DNA from: Candidatus Brocadiaceae bacterium
GTDB taxonomy: Bacteria > Planctomycetota > Brocadiia > SM23-32
Direction: 5' to 3'
Assembly (NCBI GenBank): GCA_030615435.1
Contig: JAUWZH010000014.1
Span: 1-18,420, forward strand
DNA: 18,420 nucleotides
Positions within the stretch are counted from its first letter, which is position 1, and every line of letters begins with the position of its first letter. The translations under genes were made by a program, and so were the position numbers. The notes beneath the pieces were generated by a model. The model searched no databases. It was not told the DNA's origin and saw only the letters and a list, made by a program, of their open reading frames with translations. This document shows, one piece after another, positions 15,703 through 18,420 of the stretch.

Positions 15703-16239
15703 TCACCCTGCGGAAGTTTCCCCTCGCCTGCTTTCTCTGAGCTGGTCCAGCACCGCTGCCAGGCGCTGCAAGGTCCCCTGCAGACAACTCACAAACCGGA
15801 GTGCCGGGGAACACATGCAGCTCAGGCTCTGCGCAAGCAGGGTCTGGCGGTCCGGCAGACTCGCAAGCCTCTCAACGCCGGCCCGGTCCAGAATGTGCCC
15901 TTCGGCGTATCCCCCTACCACGTTCAGGCATTTGAAGTTCTCCGCGACATCCTCTGCGGCCTTGGCGGCCTGGACCGGGCTCTGCCCGCTTATCACGGCC
16001 ATTGCTCCGTCCAGGAGCTGCTTGAGCTCCGGGAGGCCGAGCTCATCCAGCGCAATGGCGAACAACCGGTTTCTCACCACCATCATCCGGGCGCCCTTCT
16101 CAGAGAGCAGGCCCCGAAGCTCGGTGGAGTCCTCTGCGCTCAAGCCCGTCAGCCCGACCACCACGCATCCGTTCTGCTGGAGGCCTGAGAACCTGTCGGC
16201 AAACTCCCTGATCATCAGCCCTTTTATCCTGCGGGACAT
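15703..16239 (-). CDS. rplJ: 50S ribosomal protein L10
   Basis: 178-residue stalk base protein that anchors L7/L12 dimers on 23S rRNA and, in many bacteria, represses its own operon by binding the mRNA leader. Family is shown by the N-terminal globular domain (VVVGLTGLSAEDSTELRGLL, GARMMVVRNRLFAIAL), the GAMAVISG segment, the C-terminal helix (TLQRLAAVLDQLRE) and gene order. The chosen ATG at 16239 has AAGGGA about 6 bases upstream; the frame stays open for 50 more codons upstream, but that stretch matches no L10 and overlaps the leader structure. The N-terminus (MSRRIKGLMIREFADRF) recalls planctomycete-type L10 more than proteobacterial L10. Sequence is more diverged than its neighbours. Confidence 0.93.
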   Translation of the reverse strand: MSRRIKGLMIREFADRFSGLQQNGCVVVGLTGLSAEDSTELRGLLSEKGARMMVVRNRLFAIALDELGLPELKQLLDGAMAVISGQSPVQAAKAAEDVAENFKCLNVVGGYAEGHILDRAGVERLASLPDRQTLLAQSLSCMCSPALRFVSCLQGTLQRLAAVLDQLRESRRGETSAG

Positions 16240-16330
16240 CGCGGGTCCCTTCGTAGATGCAAAGACATAGGCACTTGCACGGCAACAATTCAACCCTTCC
16301 GGACTGACCGTTCGAGCGCCCGCCGGAGCC

Positions 16331-16409
16331 ACCCCGAAGAAAACCTCGGCTGGCCGGTGAGCGGCACGGGCACAGAAGAACCTCACCACAACCTCCCGCC
16401 GCTTCCGGC
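16331..16409 (-). promoter_or_regulatory. L10-leader-like autoregulatory RNA upstream of rplJ
   Basis: The 198-base rplA-rplJ gap can fold into a long stem. GCCGG (16405-16409) pairs with CCGGC (16353-16357), and AGCGGC (16398-16403) pairs with GCCGCT (16360-16365). A one-versus-two-base internal loop separates them, which could allow a kinked helix. Immediately 3' is CAGCCGAGGTTTTCTTCGG, which contains the CCGAGG element I associate with L10 leaders and folds into a 6-bp hairpin with a TTTT loop. Location and elements fit the ribosomal-protein L10 leader family. No U-tract terminator follows, so control would be translational or structural. The fold was traced by eye. Confidence 0.5.
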
Positions 16410-16437
16410 AAGGGACTGAAACAGTGCTTCAAACCAT

Positions 16438-17118
16438 TTATGCGCTCACCTTTATGCCGGGTCCCATCGTGGAAGACAGGACGATGCGCTGGATGTACCT
16501 CCCCTTGCAACCGGGGGGTTTGATCCGCAGCAGGTGGTCGAGCAACTCCCGGATGTTCTCCCGGAGCACCTCATCACTGAACGAAAGCTTCCCGACCGGC
16601 GCATGGACGTTGCCGCCGCTGTCATTGCGCAGCTCGAGCTTGCCGGCCCTGAACTCCCTTACCGCATCGCCGATGTCCTCCCGCACGGTTCCGTTCTTCG
16701 GGGTGGGCATCAGCCCCCGCGGCCCGAGGAAGCGCCCGAGCCGCCCCAGCCTCCTCATCATGTCGGGAGTGGCCAGCGCCACGTCGAACTCCATCCAGCC
16801 CTGCTCCACGCGTTCTACAAGGTCCGCTCCCCCGACCACCTCTGCGCCCGCCTCGCGGGCCTCCTCGGCCTTTTCCCCCTCCGCGAACACGCCGACCCGA
16901 AGGGTTCTCCCCGTGCCGTGCCGCAGGGAAATGGAGCTCCTGACCTGCTGATCGCTGTGTCGGGGGTCTATGCCAAGCCGCACGGCCACCTCGACGGACT
17001 CGTCGAAGCGGGCGGGCCTCAAGGACTTCAGGAGGCGAATCGCTTCATCCAGAGGATACTGCCTCTCGCGGTCCACCTGCTGGCGGTCCTCTGCGTATCT
17101 TCTGCTTCTGTGTGCCAT
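16438..17118 (-). CDS. rplA: 50S ribosomal protein L1
   Basis: 226-residue L1-stalk protein that helps release E-site tRNA and commonly represses the rplK-rplA mRNA. Recognised from SDQQVRSSISLRHGTGRTLRV (the S-DQQVR and HGTG segments), GRFLGPRGLMPTPKNGTV, the AGKLELRNDSGGNVHAPVGK region and the C-terminal STMGPGIKV. The start is the ATG at 17118 (MAHRSRRYAED); a longer in-frame reading to 17208 overlaps the end of rplK and does not look like L1. The Shine-Dalgarno is weak: AAGGGG lies about 13 bases upstream. The gap after rplK is 29 bases, so the two genes are surely co-transcribed. The family and start are well supported. Confidence 0.96.
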   Translation of the reverse strand: MAHRSRRYAEDRQQVDRERQYPLDEAIRLLKSLRPARFDESVEVAVRLGIDPRHSDQQVRSSISLRHGTGRTLRVGVFAEGEKAEEAREAGAEVVGGADLVERVEQGWMEFDVALATPDMMRRLGRLGRFLGPRGLMPTPKNGTVREDIGDAVREFRAGKLELRNDSGGNVHAPVGKLSFSDEVLRENIRELLDHLLRIKPPGCKGRYIQRIVLSSTMGPGIKVSA

Positions 17119-17147
17119 GGTTGTATCTGGACCCCTTCTTGCCGGCC

Positions 17148-17582
17148 CTAATCCGTCACCTGGATGCCGCAACTGCGGGCGGTGCCTTCGATCATGCACA
17201 CAGCGCACTCCAGGTCCTTGGCGTTGAGATCCTCCATCTTCTGGCGGGCTATCTCCTCTGCCTGGGCGCGGCTGATGGAGCCGACGCTCTCCCGACCGCT
17301 CTGTCCAGAGCCCTTCGCCACCTCGGCGGCGCGCTTTATGAGGTAAGAGGCGGGGGGACTCTTGACCTCGAAATCAAAGGCGCCGTTCGCGTAGATCCGC
17401 ACCACGGTAGGCAGGGGGACGCCCATCTGATCCCGCGTTGCCTCGTTGAACTGGTTCAGAAACTGTCCGATGTTGACGCGGTGCTGGCTCAGCGCAGGGC
17501 CGAGCGGAGGGGCCGGATTGGCCTGCCCCCCGGTAATCTGGAGCTTTATCACCGCCGTGGGCCTTCGCTTTCTCTTCGCCAT
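17148..17582 (-). CDS. rplK: 50S ribosomal protein L11
   Basis: 144-residue protein of the GTPase-associated centre on 23S rRNA, the binding site of thiostrepton. The start is the ATG at 17582 (MAKRKRRPTAVIKLQ). The frame continues open upstream to 17753, but that extension has no L11 counterpart and looks like leader. Motifs: ITGGQANPAPPLGPALSQH, with the conserved proline-rich helix; SPPASYLIKRAAEVAKGSG; and the C-terminal RNA-binding domain with DLNAKDLECAVCMIEGTARS. The usually conserved GQHG is SQHR here, a small departure near the proline-rich helix. The ribosome binding site is weak. The 206-base gap upstream may hold the L1 operator. Confidence 0.96.
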   Translation of the reverse strand: MAKRKRRPTAVIKLQITGGQANPAPPLGPALSQHRVNIGQFLNQFNEATRDQMGVPLPTVVRIYANGAFDFEVKSPPASYLIKRAAEVAKGSGQSGRESVGSISRAQAEEIARQKMEDLNAKDLECAVCMIEGTARSCGIQVTD

Positions 17583-17706
17583 CGCTATGAAGCACCTGCT
17601 GCGAAAACTGGTGAAAGAATCACGCTTCCCGCACAGCCCGAACGCCTGCTTCAGAAAACCGCCCCCGATTTGTGCCACTTCGTCATCGTCGGCGCCTGCC
17701 CGGCGA

Positions 17707-17730
17707 GATGCCCACCCCACTTCGCCCATC
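17707..17730 (-). promoter_or_regulatory. Possible structured leader element upstream of rplK
   Basis: In the 206-base nusG-rplK gap the transcript has GATG...CATC arms enclosing a G-rich loop (GGGCGAAGTGGGGTGGG). L1 represses its operon by binding an mRNA mimic of its rRNA site in this position in many bacteria, so a structured purine-rich element is plausible. I cannot match it to the L1 site with confidence. Nothing else was seen in this gap. Confidence 0.18.
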
Positions 17731-17788
17731 AGCCCCGCGATAGAGGCCGGCACAGCGGAAAACGCAGGACGAGTTCTCGAACACCCGG

Positions 17789-18337
17789 CTAAGCCGGCCC
17801 CACCTGCCAGTAGTCCAGTTCCACGGAGGTGGGCCGATTGAACACGTTGATGACCAACTTCACCCTGCCACTGGTGGGATTGACCTCCTCGACCGGGCCC
17901 TTCATGTCGTGGAAAGGACCCTCTTTGATCTCCACCATGTCCCCCTCCTTGAATGCGATTTCAAGGACGGGGGCTTCTTCCTTTTTCTCCTCGGCCTGCC
18001 CGAGCAGGCGGTTGACCTCCTCTTCTCGCAGCGGCCAGGGCTGCTCGCCGCCGATGAAATCTCCCACTCCGCTCGTGCCACGGATCAGGTACCAGAGCAC
18101 CTGCGGTATGTGACCCTGCTCGTCGGTCTCCACCTCGATCATGACGTATCCGGGGTAGAGCTTGCGCTCGACCTGGTGCCTCTTGCCGCTGCGCACCTCG
18201 GTGACAGCCTGAGTCGGCACGAGCACGCTGGGAATCTCGTCCTCTTTCTGCTGAAGCTCGACGGCACGCCCCAGATTGTCGCGAACCTCTTCCTCGCGGT
18301 TGCTCTGAACCCTGAGAACAAACCACTGCTTGGTCAC
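17789..18337 (-). CDS. nusG: Transcription termination/antitermination factor NusG
   Basis: 182-residue RNA-polymerase-associated factor that suppresses pausing and links polymerase to Rho or the ribosome. The NGN domain begins KQWFVLRVQSNREEEV and includes VERKLYPGYVMIEVE (56-70), LIRGTSGVGDFIG (84-96) and REEEVNRLL. After a charged linker comes the C-terminal KOW domain (129-182, FKEGDMVEIKEGPF ... NRPTSVELDYWQV). The start is GTG at 18337: GGAGG at 18346-18350 lies eight bases upstream, and the encoded sequence begins exactly where NusG family members begin. A longer frame to a TTG at 18397 contains only low-complexity Gly/Glu/Ala. secE should lie upstream, outside or at the very edge of the window. 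Confidence 0.96.
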   Translation of the reverse strand: MTKQWFVLRVQSNREEEVRDNLGRAVELQQKEDEIPSVLVPTQAVTEVRSGKRHQVERKLYPGYVMIEVETDEQGHIPQVLWYLIRGTSGVGDFIGGEQPWPLREEEVNRLLGQAEEKKEEAPVLEIAFKEGDMVEIKEGPFHDMKGPVEEVNPTSGRVKLVINVFNRPTSVELDYWQVGPA

Positions 18338-18345
18338 TGTCAGTT

Positions 18346-18350
18346 CCTCC
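18346..18350 (-). promoter_or_regulatory. Shine-Dalgarno of nusG, decides the GTG start
   Basis: GGAGG on the transcript stands eight bases before the GTG at 18335-18337, with no comparable site before the upstream in-frame TTG. This supports a 182-residue NusG. Confidence 0.7.
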
Positions 18351-18420
18351 CCGAGCGCAACAGACTCCGCGCCCCCCCCCTCCGCAGCGAGGAGCAATAC
18401 AGTGCGCAGTCCCCGTCACC

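Noticed and set aside
16240..16389. 50-residue N-terminal extension of L10 from an upstream GTG
   Set aside because: The extension overlaps the structured leader and has no L10 similarity; the ATG at 16239 has its own Shine-Dalgarno.
17583..17753. 57-residue N-terminal extension of L11
   Set aside because: L11 proteins begin at the MAKRKRR position; the open upstream frame is probably chance in GC-rich leader DNA.
17785..17797. CCGGC-TTA-GCCGG hairpin over the nusG stop as a terminator
   Set aside because: Only a 5-bp stem with no U-tract; termination here would cut off the ribosomal-protein genes.
18338..18420. End of secE
   Set aside because: A frame with a stop just before nusG exists, but its residues are Arg/Gly/Ser-rich and do not look like the SecE membrane end; too short to decide.
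1..18420. Mobile elements, CRISPR arrays, tRNA or rRNA genes
   Set aside because: No transposase-like product, spaced repeats, attachment-site repeats or recognisable tRNA/rRNA sequence was found.

Overview
The window is a GC-rich bacterial chromosome segment. Every supportable gene lies on the minus strand, so transcription runs from high to low coordinates. It carries the core ribosomal-protein/RNA-polymerase cluster in the classical order nusG, rplK, rplA, rplJ, rplL, rpoB, rpoC, rpsL, rpsG, fusA. A separate small group follows: a RACo-type ferredoxin/ASKHA protein, panC and lgt. Lgt runs off the left edge. No mobile element, CRISPR array, tRNA, rRNA or integrase was seen.

Organism: the beta' subunit carries a long insert after the trigger-loop start (about residues 933-1108, the position of E. 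coli SI3). Gram-positive lineages lack that insert, so this is a Gram-negative-type lineage. The L10 N-terminus and the Lgt motif style (F-Y-G-G rather than F-H-G-G) recall Planctomycetota and neighbouring PVC-like or candidate phyla. This placement is an impression from motifs, not a phylogeny.

Region by region. 17789-18337 encodes NusG from a GTG start. 17148-17582 and 16438-17118 encode L11 and L1. 16240-16437 is an L10-leader-like regulatory region upstream of rplJ (15703-16239) and rplL (15154-15606). 14937-15101 is a candidate 54-residue ORF whose stop overlaps the rpoB start as ATGA. 11275-14940 and 7079-11176 are rpoB and rpoC. 6640-7014 (GTG start) and 6126-6602 are rpsL and rpsG. 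6067-6113 is a strong intrinsic terminator that separates rpsG from fusA (3863-5944). 1920-3773, 1018-1899 and 1-931 are the RACo-like gene, panC and lgt, closely spaced and probably co-transcribed. No stretch longer than about 215 bases lacks a gene.

Function: the large block supplies transcription (beta, beta', NusG) and translation (L11, L1, the L10-L12 stalk, S12, S7, EF-G). EF-G, L11 and the L10-L12 stalk work together at the ribosomal GTPase centre. The downstream trio mixes corrinoid reactivation, pantothenate synthesis and lipoprotein maturation, with no obvious common pathway.

I did not find a novel multi-gene system; most of the window is ordinary housekeeping DNA. The points worth a second look are an Ala after the beta' catalytic Asp triad, Arg88 in S12 (a streptomycin-resistance residue), the small ORF coupled to rpoB, the terminator splitting the str cluster, and the location of the RACo-like gene.
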